A stretch of DNA of 24,068 bases from CAYUMU01 sp964445985 (GTDB lineage: Bacteria > Planctomycetota > Planctomycetia > Pirellulales > S012-138): contig CAYUMU010000096.1 in assembly GCA_964445985.1 (NCBI GenBank), positions 1-24,068 on the forward strand, written 5' to 3'. Numbering within the stretch: position 1 is the stretch's first letter; every line of letters begins with the position of its first letter. A program made the position numbers and the translations under genes. Positions 6,696-15,621 of the stretch are shown here, in pieces. Below the pieces are notes generated by a model. The model ran no database searches and had not been told where the DNA came from. It saw only the letters and a list, made by a program, of their open reading frames with translations.

Positions 6696-9600
6696 TTAGC
6701 GCAGCCGATCGGGATCGTCCAGTTCGCTACGAATTTGCTTGCGAAAGCGCAGCATGTCTTCTCCGCTCATGATGCGAATCGTCCAATAAAACTCGCCCAG
6801 GCTGGAATCCTCTTTCACCGAATTGTAGATCGTGCGAAGGACGGGCAATTGATCGGAGGCGTCGAGCCTGGCAATGGCGCGGAACACGAGTGTTTCGGCC
6901 TCGTAGTCGCGGCCGGCGTCTTGCTTCCAATAAGTCAGCAGGTGGTCAAGACCGCGGCGATCGCCCAGCAGCGCCAACAGGTACCCGGCATAGGCGCGAA
7001 CCCGAGCCTCGGGATGTTCGAGAGCCGGCAGCACGTGTTCCACGGCGAGCCCCGCGGGGGCGGTGGGAATGATCGGCCCCGCTTCGCGCGAGCGATAAGG
7101 ATCGTCGGCGGTGGGGATATAGAAGCTGCCGCCCGACAGGCTTTGCAAGGAATCGGGACCGGTGGCCAACACCAGAATTGCCAGTTCTTGGCGTTGAGGA
7201 TCGCCAGACAACGCGGGAATTGCCAGCGCCGTGCGCTCTTCGCTGGAAGTATTGGCAAGCAAAATCTGGAAGGCGTGGCCGCGGTGCTCTTCGCTGGCGG
7301 ATTTGTCTTCGGCAATCTTGGCTGCCGCTTCGCGGGCGAGGTCTGCATCGGCGTGGGCCAGTTGGATCAACGCCACGAGTCGGGCGGCCTCGGTGGGAGC
7401 TTTGAGGTGAGATTCCGCGGTGAGTGCGACTTGTCGACGGGTCTCGTCATCGGCCCGGCTGGCGTCGTAGCGACTGCCCAAGGTGGTTTCGAGCAGCGGC
7501 TCGGACAAAGCAACCGCGGCGCCGCGAGTCAGGTCCGGCTCGTCCAGCATGTTCCAAAGCACGGCGGCCGCACGCCCATCCTTCGCCCTGACCAGGGCGT
7601 CGATCAACTGGGCCTGAACGCCATCGTTGGCAGCCAGCGCGCGCAACTCGTTGAAGGCTTGTACCCGCGCCGACCAGGGAAGCCAAGGAAGAATCCGCGC
7701 GGCCGGTGGAACCAGGGTGGCATCGCCCCGAACCAGCGTTTGCAGCACCGGCATCGCCACTTCCGATTGTGCCAGCGGAATTAGCGCAACCGCGGCGGCC
7801 ATGCGTTCGGCGGCATCATCTGCTCGCAGCATTTCTTGCAAAGCTTGGACCAGGTCGCCGTAGTCGGCTTGACCTCGCTGACTGGCGTAGTGCGTTTGCA
7901 GCCAGGCATCCCAATCAGCCAGTTGTTCCACATCTTTGCCCCGTCGCATGGGCCGAGTCTCTTCCGCGGGCTTTCCTTGAAGCATTTCGGCGAACAAGTC
8001 GATCAAAGACTGTTCTTTGGGACCGGGAAAGCCTGGCAAAAGGGCCGGATCCATTCTAAAAGGCGCCCCTTTGTCTTCGGGTTGCACCGGGAAAAAGTTG
8101 CCGCCAAGCCAATCGGGGTGAGCTGATTCCTCCAGCGGACGGATCAGCTTCAGCATGCGTTCCAGGCTTTCGTGGCCGGGGAGCGGGGGCGGGTCGGCAG
8201 GTTGAGCCCGGTTCGTGCCATCGGGCGAATCGCCAGGCTCTTCCACGGTGATCGTCGCTTCGCCATCGGCCGTTTCGGTCATGCGAACCATCGGCAGTGG
8301 TCGTGACGGCGCCGTGTAAGTGCCGCCGTGGCGGGCTTCCATGTGAGCGAATTCAATTTCTCGCCGCCGCCCTTCCACCATGCCTTGGAAGGATTGGGCC
8401 AACAATTCGGCGGTGGCGATACGAACTTGCCGATCGGCGTCGCGAAGCCCAGGCAAGGCCCAGTCCTGGCGGTCGCTCCCCAATTCTTCCAATCCCAGCA
8501 GGGCGGCCTGGCGAATGGCGGGACGCTCGTCGGTGATATATTTGCGAAGGCGTCCGCCGATCGCGCCCGCGTCGGAGCGTGACGCGACCGCGCCGATGAT
8601 GTGGGCCGCGAGTTCTGGATGGCGGTCGGCGGCGTTGAGCATGGGCTCGACGACGAGGGTGGAGGGCGCCGCTGAGAGGCCATCGACCGCGCGCCCAATC
8701 ACGAAGGGATCTTCGTCGTCGAGGCGTTTGGCCAGGGCCGCATAGACCTCCGCCAATTGCTCGGTGCTGGCGCCGCTCCGCGAACCTCGGTAGTCGTCGC
8801 GAAGGTGCTCCGCCATTTTGCCCAATGTTTCAGCGGCTTCTGCCCGAACCTGCCACTGGGCGTGCTCCAAAAGGGGCATCACGGCTTTGAGCGAACCCGT
8901 GGAAGGCACCTCGCGAAAGTATCGAATGGCGTGGACGAGCAAGTCGGGATCTGTTTCTTTGAGAACATAGCGGGCCACCTGGGGAACCAGCCGACCGGCC
9001 GCTTGCTCCGTAAGTTGCTTGAGCACCGCGGCGCGGACGTTGGGTTCGGGGTCTTGCAGGAGTTGCACCAGCGAGGCGGTTGCCGTTTCGCCGCCCAGGT
9101 GCTCCAAACCCCGCAGGGCCAGTTCTCGAATGAGCGGGTCGGAATCGCTAAATAGTTCCAGCAGCAGCGGCTGGTCGGCACTGTTTGCCAGCGAGGCCAA
9201 CTGATCGGCCGCCTTGCGGCGGACCAGGGGATCGGAGTTGGCCAGCCGGGACACACCGCCAGGAAAGCGGAGCATCAGGGCGTCACTGGCCGCCAGTCGA
9301 TACCTCAACGCCAGCAGCTTTTCTCGTTCGGTCGTGGTCGCGGCGGCTTCCAAACGTCGATGCAGCTCTGGCAGCAGAGCCCGGCCGTGCCGCGCCAAGC
9401 GTGCCGACAATGCGTTCGCCGCGGCGGAATCCATACGCATCAAGCGGTCGATTTGCCGGCCAGCTTCCACCAGTTCGTCCGCGGACAGTTCTTTATTTTC
9501 CGAGGATGTCGGCGCCGAGAAAGTGCTTTGCCAGTCCGTCAGGCGTTCCAATCGATCGGCCGTAAGCGTTTGTAACTGCCAGGGGTCGACCTCATTGACC

Positions 9601-10361
9601 GGGGCTCCCCACAGGCTAAACACCTCTAGCGCCGACAGACGCACCGCCAGATTGCCCTGCTGGAGGGCCGCCATCAACTGCGGGCCAGCCACGGCCGGGG
9701 CCGACGCCAATCGGCCAATGGCCGCTTCGCGAATGAGCGGATCGCGGTCGCCCAGGTGGCGCACGAGCCCTAGAACGGTCGCTTCGCCGGGTTCATTGGC
9801 CTCGGTGAGCGCGGCGTCTGCTTCGGCGGCGGCTTTGGCATAATGCTCATCGAGCCAGGAAATCAGCGCTTCTCCTGGCAAGTAGCCATCGCGCGAGGCC
9901 ACCGTGGCCCCGCTTCCGCGCAATGCTCGAATGGCCGGAATGGGGCCCACCGCCAGACGGGCAGCAACTTCGGGGGAGTGGTCTAAGCTTGCATGTACCA
10001 CCGTCCACCGCCTGAGGGCGGTTTGCACGGCCGGTTGTTGAAGCTCGGCGTCTAATCGCCGGCACCAGGGGCAGCTTGCTCCGCCGACAATTACCAGTGC
10101 GGGGCGGCCTTCGGCCTGGGCGCGTTCCAATCCGGCCTGCAATGTTTCAGCCGGCCGAGGAGGTGTGAGCGCCGCGGCAGGTTGGTCTTGCAGAGGCGAT
10201 ACCAGCGGGACCACCTCGATTGGCCGGGTGGGCTGTGCCTCCATTGAGGAATCGCTATCTTCGGCCGCGAGGGTCAGCCCGTGGAGGTTCGTGGCGACGA
10301 CTAACGCGACCGCAACGGCCCGCGGAATCGCAATGACGAAGGAAAACGCTACGTGAGTCAT
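6696..10361 (-). CDS. Exported thioredoxin-fold / HEAT-repeat protein
   Basis: A 1221-residue protein. Residues 1-32 are a signal peptide (MTHVAFSFVIAIPRAVAVAL, then an LAAE-like cleavage region). Residues 70-175 are a thioredoxin-like domain with CPWC at 97-100 and a cis-proline position in GPIPAI (Pro142). From about residue 190 onward come many HEAT/PBS-lyase-type helical repeats (for example DPEPNVRAAVLKQLTEQ and HAQWQVRAEAAETLGKM), with a proline-rich linker near 740-780. The fold suggests a periplasmic thiol-redox head on a large protein-binding solenoid; partners are unknown. The ATG at 10361 is chosen because AGGAG lies 8 bases upstream and a signal peptide starts there; a 32-residue basic extension upstream is rejected. 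The start overlaps the stop of the cytochrome gene by 4 bases (ATGA), so translation is coupled. Confidence 0.88.
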   Translation of the reverse strand: MTHVAFSFVIAIPRAVAVALVVATNLHGLTLAAEDSDSSMEAQPTRPIEVVPLVSPLQDQPAAALTPPRPAETLQAGLERAQAEGRPALVIVGGASCPWCRRLDAELQQPAVQTALRRWTVVHASLDHSPEVAARLAVGPIPAIRALRGSGATVASRDGYLPGEALISWLDEHYAKAAAEADAALTEANEPGEATVLGLVRHLGDRDPLIREAAIGRLASAPAVAGPQLMAALQQGNLAVRLSALEVFSLWGAPVNEVDPWQLQTLTADRLERLTDWQSTFSAPTSSENKELSADELVEAGRQIDRLMRMDSAAANALSARLARHGRALLPELHRRLEAAATTTEREKLLALRYRLAASDALMLRFPGGVSRLANSDPLVRRKAADQLASLANSADQPLLLELFSDSDPLIRELALRGLEHLGGETATASLVQLLQDPEPNVRAAVLKQLTEQAAGRLVPQVARYVLKETDPDLLVHAIRYFREVPSTGSLKAVMPLLEHAQWQVRAEAAETLGKMAEHLRDDYRGSRSGASTEQLAEVYAALAKRLDDEDPFVIGRAVDGLSAAPSTLVVEPMLNAADRHPELAAHIIGAVASRSDAGAIGGRLRKYITDERPAIRQAALLGLEELGSDRQDWALPGLRDADRQVRIATAELLAQSFQGMVEGRRREIEFAHMEARHGGTYTAPSRPLPMVRMTETADGEATITVEEPGDSPDGTNRAQPADPPPLPGHESLERMLKLIRPLEESAHPDWLGGNFFPVQPEDKGAPFRMDPALLPGFPGPKEQSLIDLFAEMLQGKPAEETRPMRRGKDVEQLADWDAWLQTHYASQRGQADYGDLVQALQEMLRADDAAERMAAAVALIPLAQSEVAMPVLQTLVRGDATLVPPAARILPWLPWSARVQAFNELRALAANDGVQAQLIDALVRAKDGRAAAVLWNMLDEPDLTRGAAVALSEPLLETTLGSRYDASRADDETRRQVALTAESHLKAPTEAARLVALIQLAHADADLAREAAAKIAEDKSASEEHRGHAFQILLANTSSEERTALAIPALSGDPQRQELAILVLATGPDSLQSLSGGSFYIPTADDPYRSREAGPIIPTAPAGLAVEHVLPALEHPEARVRAYAGYLLALLGDRRGLDHLLTYWKQDAGRDYEAETLVFRAIARLDASDQLPVLRTIYNSVKEDSSLGEFYWTIRIMSGEDMLRFRKQIRSELDDPDRLR

Positions 10362-11764
10362 TTTTCTGCTCCTGCGGACGCGGGTTCCACGCGGCCTGTC
10401 GGCGGAAGGGAAGCCCTGGCGTCGAGACTTCGCGCCCCGTGCACGATTTGAGCCCAATAGGCTTGGTATTCAAAATCAGGACTATTTTCGCGGTCGTGGC
10501 AGCCAAGGCACTGCGAACTGGCGTTGGACCCGAACCCGGTGGGGGTGGCGGGACGGGCGGCGTGGGCCGCGGAGGGGCCATGGCAGCTTTCGCAGCCCAC
10601 CGACACGCGATCCGGCGTTTGCCGCGGCGAACGAAAGCCACCTTCGAACCCGTACCCGGTGGTATGACATTGCTGGCAGTAAGAGTCGACGTGCGCCCCG
10701 CTGGCGGTAAGGGTTGGCCAGGCGTGGGCGTGGGCCGAGGCTTCCCAGAGGACAGTGTCTTGAGCGTGACAACGGGTACAGGTTGCCGTGCCGGCGAAGC
10801 GATCGTCGGGACTCAGTTGCCTGGCCAGCGGAGCAAACGACGTTTCGGACGGAGTAAAATCGTGCTTCTCCAGGGCTTGATAGAACGCTTTCACGTTGGC
10901 CACTTGCTCGGGGTGGTCGGTCCAAGTTTGGTTGAGTTCGACCACGCGGCCGGAGAGAGGGCCTTGAGGTGGCAGTTGAATTTCCACGAGGAACTTGCCC
11001 TTGTTAGTCGCCGCGGCGAGCATCGGGGGGCCGCCCGATTGCGGCGACATGGCCTGACCGGTGGGACCGCCCAGGACCACGTCCACTTCGGGCAGCGTGG
11101 CAGCCAGGGCTCGCAATTCATTCTCGGGCAGATATGCCAGCACGATGGCCCGATCCCACTGCCCAGCTGTCTGGGAGAGAATACGGAGGATCTCTCGTTG
11201 GGGCGGCGAAACCACGATTTGGGCCGAGGAATAGCTGGGCGAAAGCACACCCAGCAGGAGCACGCGGCGGCCAGCCTGCGACCAGATGCGGTAGGGGGCG
11301 CCCAGCGCCGTGCCGTGGGGGTCGCGAGCGTTGGCGCCCAAGAACTCCACTCCCGACTCCGCGGCCAGATGCTGTAGTTCTTCCGCGCCCAGGGCTGCCT
11401 CGGCGGCGCCCACGTTGTGCGCCGCCAGGTTCAGGGCCGCTTCGCCATGAAGAATCGCCAGGAACTTGGCGCGATCGTAAGGGCGGTCGCCACTGGGGGC
11501 GCCGCCTACATCGACATACAGAACATCTGCCTTCGCGCGCAGTTGCTCCAAGTAGGCGCCGCGGCGGAGGAGGCCGCCCGATTGGTTCGAGGTGCAGCCG
11601 CAAGGAACGATCCAACCGGCCGTATCGCCGCTGGCCACCAACACCAGCGGTTGGGGAGCCGCCGCCCGTTCTCCGCAGCCTGACAGCCCGCCGAGCGCGC
11701 AAACTCCCAGCCAAAACCCCAACGGGGGCGGCCAGGCAGCGGCTAGCAAGCGGACAAGAAACAT
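10358..11764 (-). CDS. Lipoprotein: 5'-nucleotidase-like phosphoesterase domain fused to tetraheme cytochrome c
   Basis: A 468-residue protein. A lipoprotein signal ends in LGGLSGC (Cys30). Residues 40-300 look like a calcineurin/5'-nucleotidase-type domain, with the signature PCGCTSNQSGGLLRR (54-68) known from cytochrome-linked homologues. The usual metal-binding D-x-H is replaced by GDTAG, so phosphatase activity is doubtful. Residues 325-430 are a cytochrome c-554-like region with four haem-attachment sites: CTRCH (329), CQQCH (363), CESCH (391) and CLGCH (419). It is probably anchored outside the cytoplasmic membrane and takes part in electron transfer. The ATG at 11764 has no clear Shine-Dalgarno sequence. 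It lies 66 bases after the DUF4159 gene and overlaps the thioredoxin-HEAT gene by 4 bases. Confidence 0.87.
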   Translation of the reverse strand: MFLVRLLAAAWPPPLGFWLGVCALGGLSGCGERAAAPQPLVLVASGDTAGWIVPCGCTSNQSGGLLRRGAYLEQLRAKADVLYVDVGGAPSGDRPYDRAKFLAILHGEAALNLAAHNVGAAEAALGAEELQHLAAESGVEFLGANARDPHGTALGAPYRIWSQAGRRVLLLGVLSPSYSSAQIVVSPPQREILRILSQTAGQWDRAIVLAYLPENELRALAATLPEVDVVLGGPTGQAMSPQSGGPPMLAAATNKGKFLVEIQLPPQGPLSGRVVELNQTWTDHPEQVANVKAFYQALEKHDFTPSETSFAPLARQLSPDDRFAGTATCTRCHAQDTVLWEASAHAHAWPTLTASGAHVDSYCQQCHTTGYGFEGGFRSPRQTPDRVSVGCESCHGPSAAHAARPATPTGFGSNASSQCLGCHDRENSPDFEYQAYWAQIVHGARSLDARASLPPTGRVEPASAGAEK

Positions 11765-11830
11765 GGATGGGCCACGAAAAAGTCGTTGGAGAACAAATAG
11801 GATGGCGGATACGCCCCCGCCAGTTGATCC

Positions 11831-12691
11831 TCAATAGGTGAGCGAATAGGCCAACACGTTGACGTTGATTTGTTCGGCGTTGAGAATCTCGTTGCCGCCG
11901 CAACAGCAGCAGCCCTGGGTGTGCTGCGTGTCGTTGAGTCCATCGTGCGAGAACAGCACGCCGATCCGCCCGCTGATGCTGATGCCTTCAATGGGTCGAG
12001 GGCTGCCATGCTTGGTCTTTAATTCGGCAACGTCGTAAACCGTGTGGAAGATGGGGTGGTCCATGCCCAGCGGCGTGAGGGGATGTTCGGGGAAGATGGT
12101 CGACATTTCAGTGCGGAAGGAGCGGTTCCATTCCTCGGAGGAACAGCCGGCCGAGGCCAGCAGAAAACCGCCGCGCTCGACGTAGCGGCGGAGCGACTGA
12201 CGTTCGCTTTCGGGCAATTGAAACGCCCCTTCGCCCGTCATGATGACCATGGGAAACTCGTAAAGATCGTCGCTAGCCAGCTTCACGGCATGAAATCGGC
12301 GGCTCGTGCTGATGGCGGTTTCTTTCTCGGCCCGAATCAAGAAGTGATCGGAGAAGCAACGGCTGCTGCGGACACCCGCGTAAACCAGGTTGGCCACTTG
12401 GACAACGCCATCGGGCTCACCGCCCGACTGTTTGGGATCGGGAATCATGCCATCGGACGCCCCGGCAGAAGTTGCCGTGGGCGAGGCAGCCGGTTTGGAA
12501 ACGGTTTGATCTGGAGTCGCCGCCCCATCTTGTTCGGCCGGGGCCGGCACCGCCGCCTGCAAAAGCAGGCTCGCCACCACGACCAAGAGCCAGGATCGCC
12601 GCGGCCGGTGCGGCCAGGGAAGTCGCGCGGCGCGCGCAGGGCGGGCCGGATCGAGGGTCGCGGCCGGGCAAAGTTCAGAGGCATTTTTCAT
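11831..12691 (-). CDS. DUF4159 domain protein
   Basis: A 286-residue protein. An arginine-rich N-terminus leads into one hydrophobic segment (about 33-50, WLLVVVASLLLQAAVPAPA), which is a signal peptide or anchor. An Ala/Ser/Pro-rich linker runs to about 95. The DUF4159 domain follows, recognisable by YEFPMVIMTGEGAFQLPE (144-161), then RRYVERGGFLLA (168-179) and DHPIFHTVYD (211-220). The fold is related to class I glutamine amidotransferases, but function is unknown. Near the C-terminus is an unusual run of four cysteines (261-264) in QGCCCCGGNE. AAGGAG lies 7 bases before the ATG. The gene sits 54 bases after the DUF4175-like gene, a neighbour it commonly has in planctomycetes. Confidence 0.83.
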   Translation of the reverse strand: MKNASELCPAATLDPARPARAARLPWPHRPRRSWLLVVVASLLLQAAVPAPAEQDGAATPDQTVSKPAASPTATSAGASDGMIPDPKQSGGEPDGVVQVANLVYAGVRSSRCFSDHFLIRAEKETAISTSRRFHAVKLASDDLYEFPMVIMTGEGAFQLPESERQSLRRYVERGGFLLASAGCSSEEWNRSFRTEMSTIFPEHPLTPLGMDHPIFHTVYDVAELKTKHGSPRPIEGISISGRIGVLFSHDGLNDTQHTQGCCCCGGNEILNAEQINVNVLAYSLTY

Positions 12692-12745
12692 GACGGGCTC
12701 CTTCGATCGAATTGGTTGAATCCATTTCGCAGGTTGCGGCGAGGC

Positions 12746-15571
12746 TCAGCGGTAAGTGTCTAACTCTTCCGAAAGCTTTCGGAAATACTCGCCCACACGG
12801 CGGCGGTAATGCAGCGGCACGCCGCTGGCGCTCGAACCCCCTTCTAATTCGGGAGACGCTAGCTCGGCGAAAGTCGACTGGTCGGGGTTGTCTCCGCCAG
12901 GTCCGGCGGCCGCGTCCCTGGCAGTCTGGGCCTTTTCGGACGTGGAGCGACCAGCCCCGCCATCGGCCCCCAGCAGCGCAGGCATGCCCCCGTACAGGCC
13001 CATGTTGTTCATGGAGTTTCGGCTGGCGCTGTAGCCGCTTCCGCCTCCGCTCCCTTGGCCCGATCCGAGCCCCATTTCCGCCAGCAGTTGGGCGGCGGTT
13101 TGCCCTAGCGACTGTGCGGACGAACCGCCGAAACCAGGGCTGAACACCAGGCAGTTGCCCGCGGCAGTTCCCATGCCTTGGCATTGGCTAAGGAATTGCT
13201 CGAGGATTTCCGCGGCCCGCAGGGCATGCTTGTGGGCCAAGGTGCCCGAGAACTCGGCGAGCCCGGTTTCGGCCTGGGCCATTTCTTCCGCGGCGCCACT
13301 TTTCCGCACCGCGGCGGCAAACTCGGTGGCCGTGTTGCGCAGTTCGTCGTACTCGGGATCCTCGGGAAGCTGCTGAACGTGATCCTCAATGTCGCTCAGC
13401 AGGGAGTCGAGTTGTTGGCGGATCGCATACTGTTCGTCTTGAAGGTCGCGCATACGGGCCTTGAGAGCCGGAGAATCTTCGCCATCGAGCGCGGTTAGCG
13501 GAGCGATTCGCTCCGCCAAATCGCGCTGTTGTTGCACCAGGGCCGTAAATCGGGCCTGATCGGCCATCAGCGGAACCACGCGCTCCAGGCGCTCCAAGGG
13601 CGACACCGCCTGTTCGTTGTGCAGGTCGCTCTGCTTGCCGAGCATGCCGGCCAGGGCCGATAGCTCAAGATCGAGCCCTGGGCGGTCGAGGTCCAATCGC
13701 TCCAACTTGCGTTTGAGCTGCTCCGCGGCCTGCTCCAACTGCTGGGCCAATTTTTCCAGGTGGGGGGAAAGATCGGAATCGATATCGTACGGCAGGGCGT
13801 GGCTGGCCGCGGCCGCCAAAGCCTGGGCGTTTTGCCGCAGTTGCTGCACGAGTTGTTCGGCCTGCTCACGTTCCGACTTTTCAAGCAGGCCCGGCTTGTC
13901 CTTGGTTTTTTCGCGCAGCCTGCCCGAGTTTTCACGGAGACTTTCCAGCATCCGCTGCGCTTGCCGATATTTGGAAAGCAGCACGTCCAGGCCCTCGCGG
14001 GCTCGCAGCATTCGTTCGAACTCTTGCTGAGAAATGATATGGACCACGGCGATGGGAGACTCGGCGCCCTTGGCGCCGGCGGGATCGTTGTCTTCCACGC
14101 GGGCAAACACCTTGATTTGATCGCCCGGCGACAGTCCATAATTGGCCAAGGGTAAATACACGGTTTCGTTGCGGCGGCGGGGCGGCTGGTCTCCCAGCGA
14201 AATGTTCTGGGGCAGCGAACGCGAATCGTTCAGGTTGCGATACAACTGAAGCCGGGAGATGCCGTAATCGTCTTCTCCGGCCAATTCCACCGGCAGGCTG
14301 GCGGATGGCGTGGCGAGCGAAACCTGGCGAGGTTGCAACAACCGCACAAACGGCCGCTCATCGGCAAGCAACGCGATCGTGGCGGTTACCGACTCGCGCG
14401 ACGACTGGCCATCGCGATCCCGAACCTGCACTTCAAACTTTCCGCTCGCGGTGATGATAAAGCTGCCGACGGCTTCTTCCGGAGAACCTGCTGACGTAAG
14501 ATTTGCCGCCGAGTCTTCCGGGGCCGGCCGCATGGGGTGTTCGCTGGTTTGCTCCGCGTGAGATACCACGAGCTTGCCGCCAGCCAGGGGGCGGTTGCTC
14601 GTCGCCCAAACCCGTACTTTAGCGCCTGGCAAACCAGAAACGCCCGCCAAAGGCAAATTGCCTCTGTAGTAGCCAATCCCTTGGGCGTAGGCGGGCGGCG
14701 TTACTTCCACCCGTACATTGAGAATTTTGGGAACGGTGATAATGGCGATGGCGTGCCGGCGGCTGCGGGAACGGAGGGAACGGACATGGTATTCGGCCGG
14801 CTCCGTCAGCTTCGCCAGCATGCATCGCCAGCGGCCATCGGCCTCTTGAAACATGGGCAAGGCTTCCTCGCCGCCGGTTCGCGCGAGCACCAACTCCACC
14901 TCGTTTGCCGGCTCGCCGCGAACCTCGGCGTACACATCGAGCGAATCGCCGTACAGCACGCTGGCATCGCCGGGCGTGACGACGAACTCCAGGCGGGTAA
15001 ACGGCGGCACATCGTCCCCGGGGTGGAGGAACCTCAGCCACTGCGTGCGGGCGAGTCCCGGAGCCACCAGCACCGCCAACCCCAGCAAGGCCGCAAAACC
15101 CACCAGCGCGCTCCACGAACATTTGACCGGTTTGAGCGGCGCGGCTGCTTGGCTGGGCACCCCCCGCGCCCGCTCCTCGGCACGCAAAATGGCCACTTGG
15201 GCGAAACCGGCAGACAATGTGGCGGGAGGGACAGTCCCGGCTCGAGCCTGCCGCTCCAGTTCCCAGCCCGAGAGCACCATGCCGCCCGTTTGCCCCACGC
15301 GATCGAGCAGGCGAGCCACATCGGGCTCGCGACAAGACCTCCAGTGGCGGACCACCAGCCACAGCACCGCTGTTCCAGCGAGGGCCGCCGCCAGCCACGG
15401 CGCCGCCCGGCGGGCGTTTGCCGGCAGGTCGAAGAGCAGGTCGAGCCACACCGCGGCCAGCAACAGCGCGCCCAAGGCAATCAGCCCCCACGCCAGGGCC
15501 GCAATTGCTCCCACGGTTTTTAGCCGGAAGGCGATGCGCTGCACCTGCCGTGTAACACCCTGCTGGTTCAT
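12746..15571 (-). CDS. DUF4175-like membrane protein with long coiled coil
   Basis: A 941-residue protein. There are two N-terminal membrane helices (about 20-46 and 57-74) and a third near 154-174. An extracytoplasmic region of beta-rich, Ig-like segments follows to about residue 500 (for example LEFVVTPGDASVLYGDSLDVYAEV). A long Gln/Glu/Arg/Leu-rich coiled-coil section covers about 510-800, then a Gly/Ser/Met-rich low-complexity stretch near 845-890. The C-terminal segment HYRRRVGEYFRKLSE is typical of this family's end. It is probably a scaffold working with the VWA proteins. GGAGGA lies 8 bases before the ATG at 15571; a 41-residue upstream extension lacks such support. The gap to the upstream VWA gene is 50 bases. 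The exact Pfam assignment is uncertain, the architecture is clear. Confidence 0.8.
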   Translation of the reverse strand: MNQQGVTRQVQRIAFRLKTVGAIAALAWGLIALGALLLAAVWLDLLFDLPANARRAAPWLAAALAGTAVLWLVVRHWRSCREPDVARLLDRVGQTGGMVLSGWELERQARAGTVPPATLSAGFAQVAILRAEERARGVPSQAAAPLKPVKCSWSALVGFAALLGLAVLVAPGLARTQWLRFLHPGDDVPPFTRLEFVVTPGDASVLYGDSLDVYAEVRGEPANEVELVLARTGGEEALPMFQEADGRWRCMLAKLTEPAEYHVRSLRSRSRRHAIAIITVPKILNVRVEVTPPAYAQGIGYYRGNLPLAGVSGLPGAKVRVWATSNRPLAGGKLVVSHAEQTSEHPMRPAPEDSAANLTSAGSPEEAVGSFIITASGKFEVQVRDRDGQSSRESVTATIALLADERPFVRLLQPRQVSLATPSASLPVELAGEDDYGISRLQLYRNLNDSRSLPQNISLGDQPPRRRNETVYLPLANYGLSPGDQIKVFARVEDNDPAGAKGAESPIAVVHIISQQEFERMLRAREGLDVLLSKYRQAQRMLESLRENSGRLREKTKDKPGLLEKSEREQAEQLVQQLRQNAQALAAAASHALPYDIDSDLSPHLEKLAQQLEQAAEQLKRKLERLDLDRPGLDLELSALAGMLGKQSDLHNEQAVSPLERLERVVPLMADQARFTALVQQQRDLAERIAPLTALDGEDSPALKARMRDLQDEQYAIRQQLDSLLSDIEDHVQQLPEDPEYDELRNTATEFAAAVRKSGAAEEMAQAETGLAEFSGTLAHKHALRAAEILEQFLSQCQGMGTAAGNCLVFSPGFGGSSAQSLGQTAAQLLAEMGLGSGQGSGGGSGYSASRNSMNNMGLYGGMPALLGADGGAGRSTSEKAQTARDAAAGPGGDNPDQSTFAELASPELEGGSSASGVPLHYRRRVGEYFRKLSEELDTYR

Positions 15572-15621
15572 TCTGAGTTCCTCCGGAGAATGCCGGTCTC
15601 TTTCACTTGTTTGGCGTGGCT

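Noticed and set aside
6681..7784. 367-codon plus-strand open frame
   Set aside because: It lies opposite the HEAT/thioredoxin gene, has no family resemblance, and its length follows from GC-rich codon use on the other strand.
10439..11377. 312-codon plus-strand open frame
   Set aside because: It is opposite the tetraheme cytochrome gene, whose CXXCH motifs and lipobox show which strand codes.
14537..15523. 328-codon plus-strand open frame
   Set aside because: It is the antisense shadow of the DUF4175-like gene, with Arg/Gln/His-rich composition typical of shadow frames.
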